Origin: Ruegeria atlantica
Lineage (GTDB): Bacteria > Pseudomonadota > Alphaproteobacteria > Rhodobacterales > Rhodobacteraceae
Length of the DNA stretch: 64,000 nt
Direction of reading: 5' to 3'
NCBI RefSeq assembly: GCF_013032505.1
Contig: NZ_WQCG01000011.1
Location: 1 to 64,000, forward strand
Below are positions 35,625 through 45,204 of the stretch, in pieces (the stretch's first letter is position 1; each line of letters begins with the position of its first letter). The notes below the pieces were generated by a model that was given only the letters and a program-made list of their open reading frames with translations, made no database searches and had not been told where the DNA came from. The translations under genes were made by a program, and so were the position numbers.

Positions 35625-35751
35625 ACTCGCCGCGCTTACTCAGTCGCAAGTGATCGCTGGGACGCTCTTGGACACCACAGCGTGGTAAATCTGGTCGGAT
35701 AGCGCCCCCATAGATGCTCAAGCGGGATTACCTTGGAAACTATTCTTAAGG

Positions 35752-35762
35752 TTGAGTAAAAT
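35752..35762 (+). promoter_or_regulatory. Candidate promoter or operator element upstream of the rhs gene
   Basis: TTGAGTAAAAT lies 79 bases before the TTG start of the rhs gene. The same TTGAGTAAAA occurs, in the same orientation relative to the gene, upstream of gspL (51590 to 51581 on the minus strand). It could be a -35 region or a shared regulator site. A TATAGG lies 19 bases further down. Inference only. Confidence 0.35.
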
Positions 35763-35830
35763 TAAAGTGTTGACCGTATAGGTATTTTTGGCAACAAAAG
35801 ACAAAAAACAAAACTGAACAGGGTACGTCT

Positions 35831-38800
35831 TTGATTCGAATAGCTTTAGGTGCGGTGCTGGGCATTTCCTGGCTCGTGAGCGCAACGTCTGCTTTTGCGC
35901 AAGTGCACGATGCATTCAAGGGCGCATCGACGCCGGATATTGCAGTTGCCAATAGCGTTTTGTCGGATGGAAGCTTCCGGTATTCTGTTCCGATTGAAGT
36001 GCCGAAGTTCAGGGGGCTAGAGCCCAACCTGGACCTCAGGTATGTGTCCAGCTTCAATGGCCACGGTACCCCGGATGCCTTGTTGGGTGCTGGCTGGAAA
36101 CTGGCTGCTCTGTCTTCGATCGAGAGGGTTTCATTTGGCGGCGGCACGCCGGTTTTTGATTTCAATCAGGACATATTTCGTCTCGATGGGCAGGACCTGC
36201 TTTTGTGCAACGATGCTCAAGCGACTAGCAAGCTCAATTTTCCATATCCAGCGGAACGCAAAACAAACCGTGAAAGTGCAAGCTGTTCAGCAGGCGGTCA
36301 CTTCGCGACCTATGACGAGAACTACCTGAAGATCCAGCTGGACCAGCAGCTGAACGAGTTTCATGTTTTTAAGAAGAACGGCACCAAATACACCTATCGG
36401 AGCCAGAAGGTTGTTCTCGGCGTGCAGACAACACCGGGAACTGCAGAATATAGTCATCTCCATCTGGGCCGATACTTGCTTTCCAGTGTCACGGATCTGG
36501 CAGGACATACCGTGCGGTATACATATTTGGGCGGCGGACGCGCGAACGGCCATGCTCCACGGATTACCAAGATCTCTTATGAGTTACCGAGTGGGACAAT
36601 TGTCTATTCCATTTTCCTCGGCTTTGATCAGATCCCGGCCGATGTGGCGCGACCGCGCTACGCAACCGGAACATCGTTGATTGGCCAGCAGCCTTTTCGT
36701 ATCAGAAGTATTCGGGTTTTCGAGGGAGATGGGGCTAACAAGATCCGGGCGTACTTACTTGACTACACCGTCGCCGCCCAAACAAGAATCAGCCTTTTGA
36801 GCCAAGTTCAGAGGTATGGTGCTGATTTCGGATTTGATGCCAATCACATCCCGAGCGGTACGCCGCTAGGTGCGCCCTATCGGTTTACGTATACGCCCGA
36901 CAACATGGCGGTTACCCGGAATTTTCTTGGGGCAAATGCTTTTGACGCTGTTGTTTCCACGCTTGATCTGGATCAGGACGGGCGTCAGGAAGTGCTGGTT
37001 GCCACTGGCACGGGAAACAAGGACCTGCGTGTCTACCAGTTCGACAACTATGGTGTGCCCTCGGTCAAACCTGTGGCTGGCTGGCTGCAAAATCTATACG
37101 CAAACAACAGTTGGACCCTTTCCTGGTTTGGCGGTGGTTCGACCGGCTCTGGGAACTCAATTGATCGGATTTCCCGTTTTGATCCCACATCTGGCCAGAC
37201 ATTCTATGCCTATACCAACATAACCCGCAGAAGAGTGGGTGATCCCGGTGAGGATAAACGGATTGTAACCAGAACAACGAGGCGGGCGATCCGGGGCATC
37301 ACGCCGAACACGGCAGATGCCACTTTGAACGTAAACACCCCGATCCGGTTTTTTGGTAACTTTGACCGGGACCCGGGGTTGGAAGCAATTGTGGGCCGTA
37401 ATGTCCATCAGGTAAATGCATCAGGCGGACTCTGGGGCGGATACTCGCGTGGTAGCATTATCGGAACGTATATGGCCGATATCGACGGGGACGGTCAGGA
37501 TGAGTTGTTTGGGCCGGTCGGTAGTGACGATACAAATTGGAATTATTCCGATCCAAACGGAACGGGGTGGTTTCGCATAAAAACAACGCCCAATCCAATC
37601 AGGCCCCATGGTGCCGATGCACAATTCGGCTTTGGTGACTTCAATGGGGATGGCGCCCAGGACCTGGTCGTTGTGAAGCCTAGAACCGGTTCGACTCCGA
37701 GGATCATTGTTCATTTGTCCGATGGGGACGCGTTCAGAACCACAGGCGAAACCTGGATTGACTTTCATCCTGATGCGACGTTTCCGCAACTGAGCGTTCA
37801 GGTGCGGGACATGAACGGCGACGGCTTGGCTGATGTCGTGGTCACGCGTAAATGCAACTGGGTAGATGCGTGGTGTGTCCGGGGTCAATTTCAATCTCTG
37901 ATCTATCTTTCGACAGGTAATTCGTTTCATGAACTCTCAGTTGGGCCAGTGAACGACGTTTACAGTACCCTTGGGTCCAAGCGCGGGGTCGTGGCAGACG
38001 TCAATGGTGACGGAATCGGGGACATTGTCGGCAAAGGCGGTAATCTGCACCTGTTTGGTGTGTCTGGCCCCAAGAGTGTTTTGGCCGCAATAACTGACCC
38101 GGCTGGTGGCCATCAGACAGTCGGCTACGTGCCTTCAACCCATTACAATGACAACAAGGTACCGCGTTCTTACCCGGTTGTTGGCAGCATCACGCGGTCG
38201 AACGGATTCAACGGGCAGGAACGTACCATCGATTTCAGCTATGTGAGCAACCGCTTTGATTATGATCGCCGTCAGACGGTTGGATTTAGAACCATTACCG
38301 CGACGCTTCCGGAAATTGCTGGAGAGTCCTCCCGCCCTCGACTTGTTACAACCTATGCACAACATGTCGTCAGTGGCCGGTCAGATTCAGCATTGAAAGG
38401 CAGAGCAACGTCACGGACCCTGATCCGGGGCGGAGTGACTTGGTGGCAGGAAATCAATGATTGGGGGTCAACAGGTTTGGATCTTAGGCCGAGACGATCC
38501 TGGAAAAACCGGACGCGCACGAAGACTCGTCACGGGCAGGCGCTGCCAGAACGAACCACCGAGTATCACTATACTGTCTTTGGCGAACTGGCCCAGTTTA
38601 TTGACCTTGGTTTTGCCGGACCGGAAGATGATCGAACGACCTGGTATGTCTATAATGAAAACCCAGACAAGTATATTGTCGAAAAAGCATCGCATAAAAT
38701 TGTAAATGCAGGACCGTCTTTTAACGGAAACAACGCGCACTGGCTGGCTGCGGAGTTCTTTATCTATGATGGTGAGCAACATGCCGGCGTAACCCCACCC

Positions 38801-41800
38801 GTACTCGGCCGCATAACTGAGGTGCGCCGATTGCAAAGGAATAATCAAAATGTAGCATTCGGGCAAACAGTTGGCACTTTCTCATACGATTCGTGGGGCA
38901 ATGTTGTTTCGGAGACGGATGCTAAGGGTCGGGCGACCACACATTCTTATGATACAGGGAAACACCTGTTTCGCACTGGCACGACCAATGCGGCCGGTCA
39001 CACGGTCAGCACGCACTGGCATCATGGGTGTCAAGTTCCGCTGACCGAAACGGATGTCAACGGGTTGGTGACGACGACCACGTTCGATGTGCATTGCAGG
39101 AAAATCGAGCAGCGTTCTCCGAACGGGCATGAGGTGAACTGGTCATACAACGCTTTTGGTAATCCAACAGCGCAATATGTCGAGACACGGTCTGCGTCGG
39201 CCGATTCCGGGAATGATCATCCTGATACGGTGTCGCGGCAGTACTTCAACGGCTTTGGCGAGGTTTACAAAGAAACCACCAGCGGTGCGACCAGCCGGAT
39301 CGAAGACGCGATCGTCACGCTCAGCAGCTATGACAAACGTGGCAACCTTGCCTGGACCAGCATTCCATTGACCTGGGCGGAAGCAGCCGGAAACACGGCT
39401 GCGACCAATCAGCGGGTCAGCTTCAACTACGACACGCTCGATCGCGTCACCAAAACCACGGCGGCAGATGGAAAGTACTCCGTCCGGGAATATGAGCAAA
39501 CAGGGCTCATTACGTCTTGGGGTACCAATCAAAACGGATATTTCCCATTTGTCGACGAAAAGAACGCGGATTGTTTTGACAATGATGCCACTACAATTTG
39601 TGGTTGGACTCGGAACACATTTGACGCGCGTGGAAATTTGATCATATCGGGGGTCCGAAATACTAATGTCGAACCAGGTACAGCTTGGTTTGATGATACC
39701 TTTTTCTATTTCGACACCTTAGATCGCTTGATAGCGGTGCTTGATCCTGGCCGCGCCCAGTGGACCTACACCTACGATGCTGTTGGCAACCGGCGGACAG
39801 CCAATGATCCCGGTCTGGGGCTGTGGTCGTTGTCCTATGATGCCACGGACAACCTCATCTCGCAGGTTGATGCCAAAGGTCAGACCATCGCTTACACCTA
39901 TGATCAGCTGGATCGGGTCAAAACCAAAACCGTAAGCGGGCCGGGCCTGACCAGCATCACGACCCAGTACAGCTATGACCAGCCCAGGGCCGGGCATAAC
40001 AATATTGGCATGCTGACCAGGGCTGCGATCAACGGCACCCATGCCATTGAGTACGACTACAACAATCAGGGTCTGCTCGCGAAAGAGCGGCACATGATTG
40101 ATGGGCGAAGGTATCAGCTGCAGACTGAATATGCGGCCAACGGCGTGCCGTTGCGACGTGCACTGCCAAACGCGCCGGGCACGGAGACCACAGCCTGGAC
40201 CGGTCCGTTCAGGTATGACGCGGCCAACCGTCTGACTGGATTTGGCGCGCACATTACGGGCATCACCTATGATCTCAGAAGCAACCCGATCGAGATCGTC
40301 TACGGCAACGGCCTGCGCTCGGTCAGCGAGTATTCCCGCAGCCGCGGCTGGATGAACCGGACCGAGGTGCGCGACGCCACCAACCAGGTCATGGCCAAGA
40401 CGCGATATGTCCGGTCGGCCACCGGCCGGGTCAGCCAGCAATGGACCTCGCGGAATGAGGGCAACCTGAACTATTCCTATGATTACGCGGGCCGTCTGAT
40501 GACAGTGGTCAACCGAAATGGTGTGATGGCATTCGATCAGAGCTTCACCTATGATGCGGCGGGCAACATGCGCTCGAACAGCCATCTGGGCACATATGCT
40601 TATGCCCCCGGCACGCACCGACCCACCACCGTGGCCGGTCAGAGTTTCACTTATGATTCCAACGGCAACATGCTGCAGGGCCTGCATGGCAAGGTGATGA
40701 CCTATGATGGTGAAAACCGCCCGCTGAGCGTAACCTATGCCGGCACCACCACGTCTTACGTCTATGGTGCTGACGGTACGCGGCTGAAGCGGACCGACAA
40801 GACCGGTCAGCCGGATGAGACGGTCACGGTCACCTTCGGAGGTGTCGAGATCCGCAACTTCGGTCAAGGCGCGAGCGAAGAGATCGTGACCTACCCGCAT
40901 CCCGATGTGCGTCTGGTCAATGGAGTGGCCAGCTACATGCACCGCGACCAGCTGAACTCGGTCCGTCTGATCACCGGCACGGATGGGGCCGAAGACAAGC
41001 GCAGCATCTATCACCCCTTCGGCAAGGCCCGGGACTGGACCTCGGATCTGATTGCCGCCCCCGAGACCAAGGGCTATATCGGCGAGCGCTACGACGCCGG
41101 CGCGGGCCTGCAATACCTCAACGCCAGATACTACGACCCCGAACTCTCCATGTTCATCCAGCCAGACTGGTTCGAAGTCACTCAACCAGGCGTCGGGACA
41201 AACAGGTACAGCTACTCATTCAGTGATCCAATCAACCTTTCCGATCCATCTGGAAATGCTATCGACAGTGCAGGGTCGCTGAAATCAGATAGCATCGAAG
41301 AAGGTGGTGACGGCAGAGATGGCAACACTGGTGGTGGGCGCGCGGATGGTGTGAACGCCAATGGAGCCGGTGAGCGAGAAACAGCATTCGGACCTGAAGA
41401 CGAAGAGTACGAGGAAGCTCAAAGGCGACCTGGTCGACCTGGCCAACCTAGAAACCCTTCCGGATACTTGGAAGTGTTGCGAGAACAGGTTCTAAAGGCT
41501 CAGATCAATGCTGCGAGGGCAAAACTAGGGATGAAGCCAGCTGCCTATGCTCAGTCTCCTGGCTATACACCGAGCAGTCAAAGTAATGCTAGACTCCAAA
41601 GAGACCTTAGACAGCTACAAAGTGCAATCAGAGCTTCGAGATCCCCTATATGGTCAGGAACCAAAACTAAGACCCCTGCACAAAACGCCCAAGCGCACTA
41701 TCAAAAGCACAAATTGGAGTTTCCTGAGTATTCCAATGCCGCGCAGTACACTCAAGCAGCAAGATCATTTGTGAGCAATCCACCCAAAGGAACTCAATCA

Positions 41801-41938
41801 AAAGTTCGTCCGAACGGTGATACTATGTACTATAATCCAAATACGAATACGTTTGCTGTAGCGACTCCTAGTGGAGCGCCACGAACAATGTTTAGACCGA
41901 GCGCAGGACGTTCTTACTGGGAAAATCAAATAAAATGA
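35831..41938 (+). CDS. Secreted SpvB/FG-GAP/Rhs polymorphic toxin
   Basis: This 2035-residue protein starts at a TTG; a Sec signal (ending SAFAQ) covers residues 1-24. The N-terminal SpvB-like region (about 30-370) is followed by five FG-GAP calcium repeats (DLDQDGRQEV 378, DIDGDGQDEL 549, DFNGDGAQDL 603, DMNGDGLADV 659, DVNGDGIGDI 722), then YD/Rhs repeats to about 1800, ending GLQYLNARYYDPELSMF and SDPSGN. The last 230 residues are the variable toxin tip, with RPNGDTMYYNP and GAPRTMFRP near the C-terminus, a pattern seen in other polymorphic toxins. GC falls sharply near 41180, at the toxin border. A CPCC gene follows with ATGA overlap. Confidence 0.9.
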   Translation: MIRIALGAVLGISWLVSATSAFAQVHDAFKGASTPDIAVANSVLSDGSFRYSVPIEVPKFRGLEPNLDLRYVSSFNGHGTPDALLGAGWKLAALSSIERVSFGGGTPVFDFNQDIFRLDGQDLLLCNDAQATSKLNFPYPAERKTNRESASCSAGGHFATYDENYLKIQLDQQLNEFHVFKKNGTKYTYRSQKVVLGVQTTPGTAEYSHLHLGRYLLSSVTDLAGHTVRYTYLGGGRANGHAPRITKISYELPSGTIVYSIFLGFDQIPADVARPRYATGTSLIGQQPFRIRSIRVFEGDGANKIRAYLLDYTVAAQTRISLLSQVQRYGADFGFDANHIPSGTPLGAPYRFTYTPDNMAVTRNFLGANAFDAVVSTLDLDQDGRQEVLVATGTGNKDLRVYQFDNYGVPSVKPVAGWLQNLYANNSWTLSWFGGGSTGSGNSIDRISRFDPTSGQTFYAYTNITRRRVGDPGEDKRIVTRTTRRAIRGITPNTADATLNVNTPIRFFGNFDRDPGLEAIVGRNVHQVNASGGLWGGYSRGSIIGTYMADIDGDGQDELFGPVGSDDTNWNYSDPNGTGWFRIKTTPNPIRPHGADAQFGFGDFNGDGAQDLVVVKPRTGSTPRIIVHLSDGDAFRTTGETWIDFHPDATFPQLSVQVRDMNGDGLADVVVTRKCNWVDAWCVRGQFQSLIYLSTGNSFHELSVGPVNDVYSTLGSKRGVVADVNGDGIGDIVGKGGNLHLFGVSGPKSVLAAITDPAGGHQTVGYVPSTHYNDNKVPRSYPVVGSITRSNGFNGQERTIDFSYVSNRFDYDRRQTVGFRTITATLPEIAGESSRPRLVTTYAQHVVSGRSDSALKGRATSRTLIRGGVTWWQEINDWGSTGLDLRPRRSWKNRTRTKTRHGQALPERTTEYHYTVFGELAQFIDLGFAGPEDDRTTWYVYNENPDKYIVEKASHKIVNAGPSFNGNNAHWLAAEFFIYDGEQHAGVTPPVLGRITEVRRLQRNNQNVAFGQTVGTFSYDSWGNVVSETDAKGRATTHSYDTGKHLFRTGTTNAAGHTVSTHWHHGCQVPLTETDVNGLVTTTTFDVHCRKIEQRSPNGHEVNWSYNAFGNPTAQYVETRSASADSGNDHPDTVSRQYFNGFGEVYKETTSGATSRIEDAIVTLSSYDKRGNLAWTSIPLTWAEAAGNTAATNQRVSFNYDTLDRVTKTTAADGKYSVREYEQTGLITSWGTNQNGYFPFVDEKNADCFDNDATTICGWTRNTFDARGNLIISGVRNTNVEPGTAWFDDTFFYFDTLDRLIAVLDPGRAQWTYTYDAVGNRRTANDPGLGLWSLSYDATDNLISQVDAKGQTIAYTYDQLDRVKTKTVSGPGLTSITTQYSYDQPRAGHNNIGMLTRAAINGTHAIEYDYNNQGLLAKERHMIDGRRYQLQTEYAANGVPLRRALPNAPGTETTAWTGPFRYDAANRLTGFGAHITGITYDLRSNPIEIVYGNGLRSVSEYSRSRGWMNRTEVRDATNQVMAKTRYVRSATGRVSQQWTSRNEGNLNYSYDYAGRLMTVVNRNGVMAFDQSFTYDAAGNMRSNSHLGTYAYAPGTHRPTTVAGQSFTYDSNGNMLQGLHGKVMTYDGENRPLSVTYAGTTTSYVYGADGTRLKRTDKTGQPDETVTVTFGGVEIRNFGQGASEEIVTYPHPDVRLVNGVASYMHRDQLNSVRLITGTDGAEDKRSIYHPFGKARDWTSDLIAAPETKGYIGERYDAGAGLQYLNARYYDPELSMFIQPDWFEVTQPGVGTNRYSYSFSDPINLSDPSGNAIDSAGSLKSDSIEEGGDGRDGNTGGGRADGVNANGAGERETAFGPEDEEYEEAQRRPGRPGQPRNPSGYLEVLREQVLKAQINAARAKLGMKPAAYAQSPGYTPSSQSNARLQRDLRQLQSAIRASRSPIWSGTKTKTPAQNAQAHYQKHKLEFPEYSNAAQYTQAARSFVSNPPKGTQSKVRPNGDTMYYNPNTNTFAVATPSGAPRTMFRPSAGRSYWENQIK

Positions 41939-42210
41939 AGACACAAGCGAATGATGTAAAAGGATACCCATGTGCTTGCTGTGGGTTCCTCACGAGAAGC
42001 GAAAAATACTACGGGTCGTTTGACATATGCCCCATATGCTACTGGGAAGACGATAATCTTCAAGCTGACGACCCGACTTTTGAAGGTGGAAGTAACACCA
42101 TAAGCTTGCTTGAAGCTAGAGAAAATTTTCTGAAGATCGGTGCCATCAAGCCTGAATATGTGAAACTGATAAGGCGCCCCACTGGCGATGAAATACCGGA
42201 TATTCAATAG
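41935..42210 (+). CDS. CPCC-family Cys-rich protein, probable immunity protein
   Basis: This 91-residue protein overlaps the rhs stop (ATGA). It has the CPCC-domain pattern: YPCACCGFLTRSEK, then DICPICYWEDDN and a SLLEARENFLKIGA helix. Such proteins are small zinc-binding cytoplasmic proteins often found behind Rhs or other polymorphic toxins, where they are thought to serve as immunity proteins. No signal peptide. Its coupling to rhs supports that role here. The truncated IS begins eight bases after its stop. Confidence 0.75.
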   Translation: MKTQANDVKGYPCACCGFLTRSEKYYGSFDICPICYWEDDNLQADDPTFEGGSNTISLLEARENFLKIGAIKPEYVKLIRRPTGDEIPDIQ

Positions 42211-42217
42211 TATTAAG

Positions 42218-42403
42218 GGATGTGTCGCAAACTCTGGGGTCTAGTTGACGAGCATTCGTGATCTGAGGTTTGTACTGTTCGAAATATTTCGAACAGGTTT
42301 TTTGAGCATGATCTCGTTAAAAGGCTGTCATTTCCCCAAGGATGCAGTTTTGTACGCTGTGTTCTTCTATCTGCGCTACTCGGTGTCGTACCGCGACTTA
42401 CGC
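42218..42403 (+). mobile_element. Truncated IS6-family element (one end plus transposase N-terminus)
   Basis: The terminal repeat GGATGTGTCGCAAA at 42218 is followed by about 75 bases of leader and an ATG at 42309 that reads MISLKGCHFPKDAVLYAVFF, then YLRYSVSYRDL, nearly the same as the intact transposase at 35536. The match then ends and the frame enters an Rhs toxin remnant. The leader contains a perfect 22-base palindrome at 42275-42296 with arms CTGTTCGAAAT. Confidence 0.85.
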
Positions 42404-42761
42404 ACAACCTCCCAATTTTAGGCCCACACCTAAAACCAATGCAAATCTGCAAGCTCAACTGAGTGCACTGCAAGGACAAATTGCAAGTAATTCTGGCGTC
42501 TTAGGAAATTCTACGCCGGTTCAATCTGGTGCTGCAAGAGCTCCAAATACGTCTGTTCCCAACTCAGTTTATGAGCAGGTAACAAATGGCATTCTCAGCT
42601 CTAGGACATTTTATGATAGCAATGGCAGGCCGTTCTCTCGACAAGACTTCAACCATTCACACGGGGGTATGCGACCACATGAACACCACTTCAATTTCAA
42701 TGGCCACGGCTTGCCCACAGGGCCAACCCAAGTAAGTCCCTTAAATGGGCAAGGATGGTAG
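42404..42761 (+). pseudogene. Rhs C-terminal toxin remnant (silent cassette)
   Basis: An open frame without its own start encodes about 118 residues that end in RTFYDSNGRPFSRQDFN, HSHGGMRPHEHHFNFNG and a Pro-rich tail. The His-rich RPHEHHF block resembles the C-terminal ends of several Rhs and CDI toxins. The 5' side is cut by the IS6 remnant, so no Rhs core or signal peptide remains. An intact small gene follows five bases after its stop and is its likely immunity gene. This looks like a stored or decayed toxin cassette. Confidence 0.6.
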
Positions 42762-42765
42762 AAAT

Positions 42766-43140
42766 ATGGCGAAGATTTATGACTTCGATACGAAAATCGC
42801 AATCGAGACTTTAACGAGTAGATTTGAAGACTTTCATGATTGGATAATCTTTGAATTCAGAGTCTTTATCCCTGATGTTGAAATTTCCGAGTATGAACAA
42901 GTTCACGTCTTATACAATGCTGAGCTTGTCCTCAAAGACCCTTACGGGCGGTTCGATGTTAAACGTGTTAAGTTTTGCTTCAGCAATATCGATATGGTTT
43001 CCTTGGAGGGTCTTTTTGAGTTGGGAAGTGAGTTAGCGGGACTTGTAGTCGAAAGAACCTCCGCGGGCATAAAACTCTTTACACCAGATAACCATCATCT
43101 GCGGATATCTGCCGCCACCTTGACTCTCGAACTACTATAG
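42766..43140 (+). CDS. Putative immunity protein for the silent Rhs cassette
   Basis: This 124-residue soluble protein is read from ATG at 42766; an ATG at 42745 would add seven residues and overlap the toxin remnant. It is acidic and rich in beta-type sequence (VHVLYNAELVLKDPYGRFDV), without signal peptide or known domain. Position directly behind a toxin remnant is the only functional hint. Unlike the toxin it is intact, as expected if immunity is still useful. Confidence 0.5.
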   Translation: MAKIYDFDTKIAIETLTSRFEDFHDWIIFEFRVFIPDVEISEYEQVHVLYNAELVLKDPYGRFDVKRVKFCFSNIDMVSLEGLFELGSELAGLVVERTSAGIKLFTPDNHHLRISAATLTLELL

Positions 43141-43246
43141 GAACAGAGGGTCGAATGTGACTCAGAAGCTGTCACCAACCCCACGGTCTTGTTCGCAGCT
43201 TCGAACTTGCGCCGGTAAACCAGATTAAGTCTCTGGCAGAAAGGAC

Positions 43247-43537
43247 CTAGTTTATTAGCCGCGCCTGCAACTTGCGTGAATCGTCGCCCATGATTTCCAA
43301 CCTCTGCCCCACCACCCCGCGCAAAACGTCCTTCACCACATACTCTGGGACACCCAGATCAGTAAGCCGCGTCACCGCTCCCTCAGGCGTGTTCGTGTGC
43401 AGAGTCGACAAAACCATCCGCCCCACCAGCGCCGCCCGACAGGCGATTTCGGCCATTTCCTCATCCCGGATTTCACCCACCATCAGCACGTTCGGGTCCT
43501 GACGCAAAAACGACCGCAACGTCCGGACAAAGGTCCA
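43247..43537 (-). pseudogene. C-terminal fragment of a GspE ATPase
   Basis: The minus strand reads TFVRTLRSFLRQDPNVLMVG, EIRDEEMAEIACRAALVG, LSTLHTNTPEGAVTRLTDLG and ends GDDSRKLQARLIN. It is a close but clearly diverged copy of the last 95 residues of the gspE product at 51622-53013. No Walker A remains and there is no start. It implies that a second related T2SS or an older duplicated gspE was once here. Confidence 0.85.
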
Positions 43538-43584
43538 CTTAATCTGATAGTGATTTAGATATGGGTATGAGCCGAAAAACCCAT

Positions 43585-44196
43585 TCAGTTAAACGTCACG
43601 AGAACCGAAACTTCCTGAGGTTGCTGGCTACCATTCGACTGTGGCAAGCCTGTCAGATCGTTTTGGTAGTGGCGCGGCAAATTGGTCATATTGATCCGTG
43701 AAGAGTTGGATTTTATCGTCACCCATTGTTCGATGTCAGGGTACTTATTGGGGTCTCCACCTGCCTCTATGAATCTCTGACGCAAAGGCGTGTGTATCTG
43801 ACCATCGCTCTTCATCGTCATAACAATCGAACCTAGGTCCTCCGGTAGCAAACGCTTGACGACGTCGCGCGGTGTTCTGGACAAATCAATCAATCCGTTA
43901 ACGTCCTGAACAATGAGATTGGCGAATTGACCGTCGATTGTTACCGGGTAAGGGGAGCTATTAAGCGGAAGACTGTGGATTTCACCAAAACTGAGCATCG
44001 CATCCGCTATCAGGGGTCTTGCGAGTTCACGTATGGAATCCTCTAGCAAATCCTGTTGTTCTAACTGGCTCAAACGCTTAATTGTTCTGATGCCACTCAC
44101 GGCTATGGATTGCGTAAGAACGATCAGGCTCATTATTAGAGCCAGGGATACAAGCGTTGAAAGCAAAACAACTCCGCGCCGTTTGTGGCGCTTCAC
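43585..44196 (-). CDS. gspK: GspK-like T2SS minor pseudopilin
   Basis: The GTG at 44196 gives a 203-residue protein that begins MKRHKRRGVVLLSTLVSLAL, a standard prepilin leader with cleavage after Gly8; the +5 position is Ser, and lack of Glu5 is characteristic of GspK. Longer starts (to 44430) would put 78 residues before the leader and run into the divergent peptidase gene. The body has the GspK elements IADAMLSFGEIHSL, VQDVNGLIDLS and a C-terminal INMTNLP. It is shorter than classical GspK (about 300 residues). Confidence 0.75.
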   Translation of the reverse strand: MKRHKRRGVVLLSTLVSLALIMSLIVLTQSIAVSGIRTIKRLSQLEQQDLLEDSIRELARPLIADAMLSFGEIHSLPLNSSPYPVTIDGQFANLIVQDVNGLIDLSRTPRDVVKRLLPEDLGSIVMTMKSDGQIHTPLRQRFIEAGGDPNKYPDIEQWVTIKSNSSRINMTNLPRHYQNDLTGLPQSNGSQQPQEVSVLVTFN

Positions 44197-44230
44197 TGTC
44201 AGTGAGTTTCTACTTGGGGATACGTAAAGC

Positions 44231-44767
44231 TTGAAGGCCAATTTTGTCTCTGTTCTGCTCTTTATCTCACTGTATCTTTCGTCACTCTGGTGTCTATGGG
44301 ATGTTAGTGACAAGCCGCAACTTGTGCTGTCATTATCACTGATGCCTGTTCTTATCTGGCTTTCGATCGTAGATATGCAGTGCTTCGAAATCCCCGATCT
44401 CGCTACATTTTTCGTCGCTGCAATTGGCACCGCTTATCTAGCCTTTATCGAACCCCAATCGGTCTTCACACATGTTCTGACTGGAGCGCTGGTAACCGGT
44501 TTTTTTTGGTTGGCTGGTAGCCTCTACTTTCGGGCCGTGAAGGAGGATGGTTTGGGTATCGGAGATGCCAAGCTCTTTGGTGCAGGAGCTTTGCTGTTAG
44601 GTCCCTGGAAACTGCCCGAACTGATCTTGCTGTCGAGCATAGGCGGAATTCTCGGATACGGTATTTCAGTAATTAAATCACCCAGGGACAACGAAGGTAT
44701 TCCTTTTGGCCCATTCATAGCCTATGCAATTTTTACACTCAGCTTTATGGAAAGTATTTTTCTGTGA
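44231..44767 (+). CDS. gspO: GspO-like A24 prepilin peptidase of the T2SS
   Basis: This 178-residue polytopic protein starts at a TTG, with GGGGATA upstream. The catalytic aspartates are D48 in LSIVDMQCFEIPD and D112 in GLGIGDAKLFGAGALLLG. The N-methylation domain is absent. It should process GspG, I, J and K, whose leaders are all in this cluster. It is translated with gspG (GTG at 44764 overlaps its end) and divergent from gspK with only 34 bases between. Confidence 0.85.
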   Translation: MKANFVSVLLFISLYLSSLWCLWDVSDKPQLVLSLSLMPVLIWLSIVDMQCFEIPDLATFFVAAIGTAYLAFIEPQSVFTHVLTGALVTGFFWLAGSLYFRAVKEDGLGIGDAKLFGAGALLLGPWKLPELILLSSIGGILGYGISVIKSPRDNEGIPFGPFIAYAIFTLSFMESIFL

Positions 44768-45204
44768 AACATCATCGCTCTAGCACCCTCGCGGTGCGCA
44801 AGAAGGACTCGGGATTCTCCATTTTTGAAATCATGGTGACCCTGGCAATTATCTCGCTCTTGGTTGGCTTGGCCGCGCCCCGAATAATGGAGAGTTTCGG
44901 GAGAGCTAAATCAAAGGCTGCAGAGATACAGATGCACAGTGTTAAGGGTGCTATTCAATTATTCTACATAGACGTCGGCCGGTATCCCTCAGAGTCCGAA
45001 GGGTTGGATGTATTGTTGATTGAACCCGCTGCGATTGCCAACTGGAGAGGTCCATATCTCGACAAGGCAGAAGACATCCGAGATCCATGGGGTCGCATAT
45101 ACTTGTATCGCAGTCCGGGGAAAAACGGTGCGTTTGATCTGTACACGTTAGGCCGAGATGGTCACTCGGGGGGGACCAGAGAAGACAGCGACATATATCT
45201 CTGA
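44764..45204 (+). CDS. gspG: GspG, major T2SS pseudopilin
   Basis: This 146-residue protein starts at GTG 44764. The leader ends at Gly17, then FSIFEIMVTLAIISLLVGLA with Glu at +5, the GspG hallmark. The globular domain has the family features MHSVKGAIQLFYIDVGRYPS, WRGPYLDK, DPWGRIYLYRSPG and YTLGRDGHSGGTREDSDI, the last being the calcium site. It forms the shaft of the T2SS pseudopilus. Its 3' end overlaps the convergent gspJ by 43 bases. Confidence 0.92.
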   Translation: MKHHRSSTLAVRKKDSGFSIFEIMVTLAIISLLVGLAAPRIMESFGRAKSKAAEIQMHSVKGAIQLFYIDVGRYPSESEGLDVLLIEPAAIANWRGPYLDKAEDIRDPWGRIYLYRSPGKNGAFDLYTLGRDGHSGGTREDSDIYL

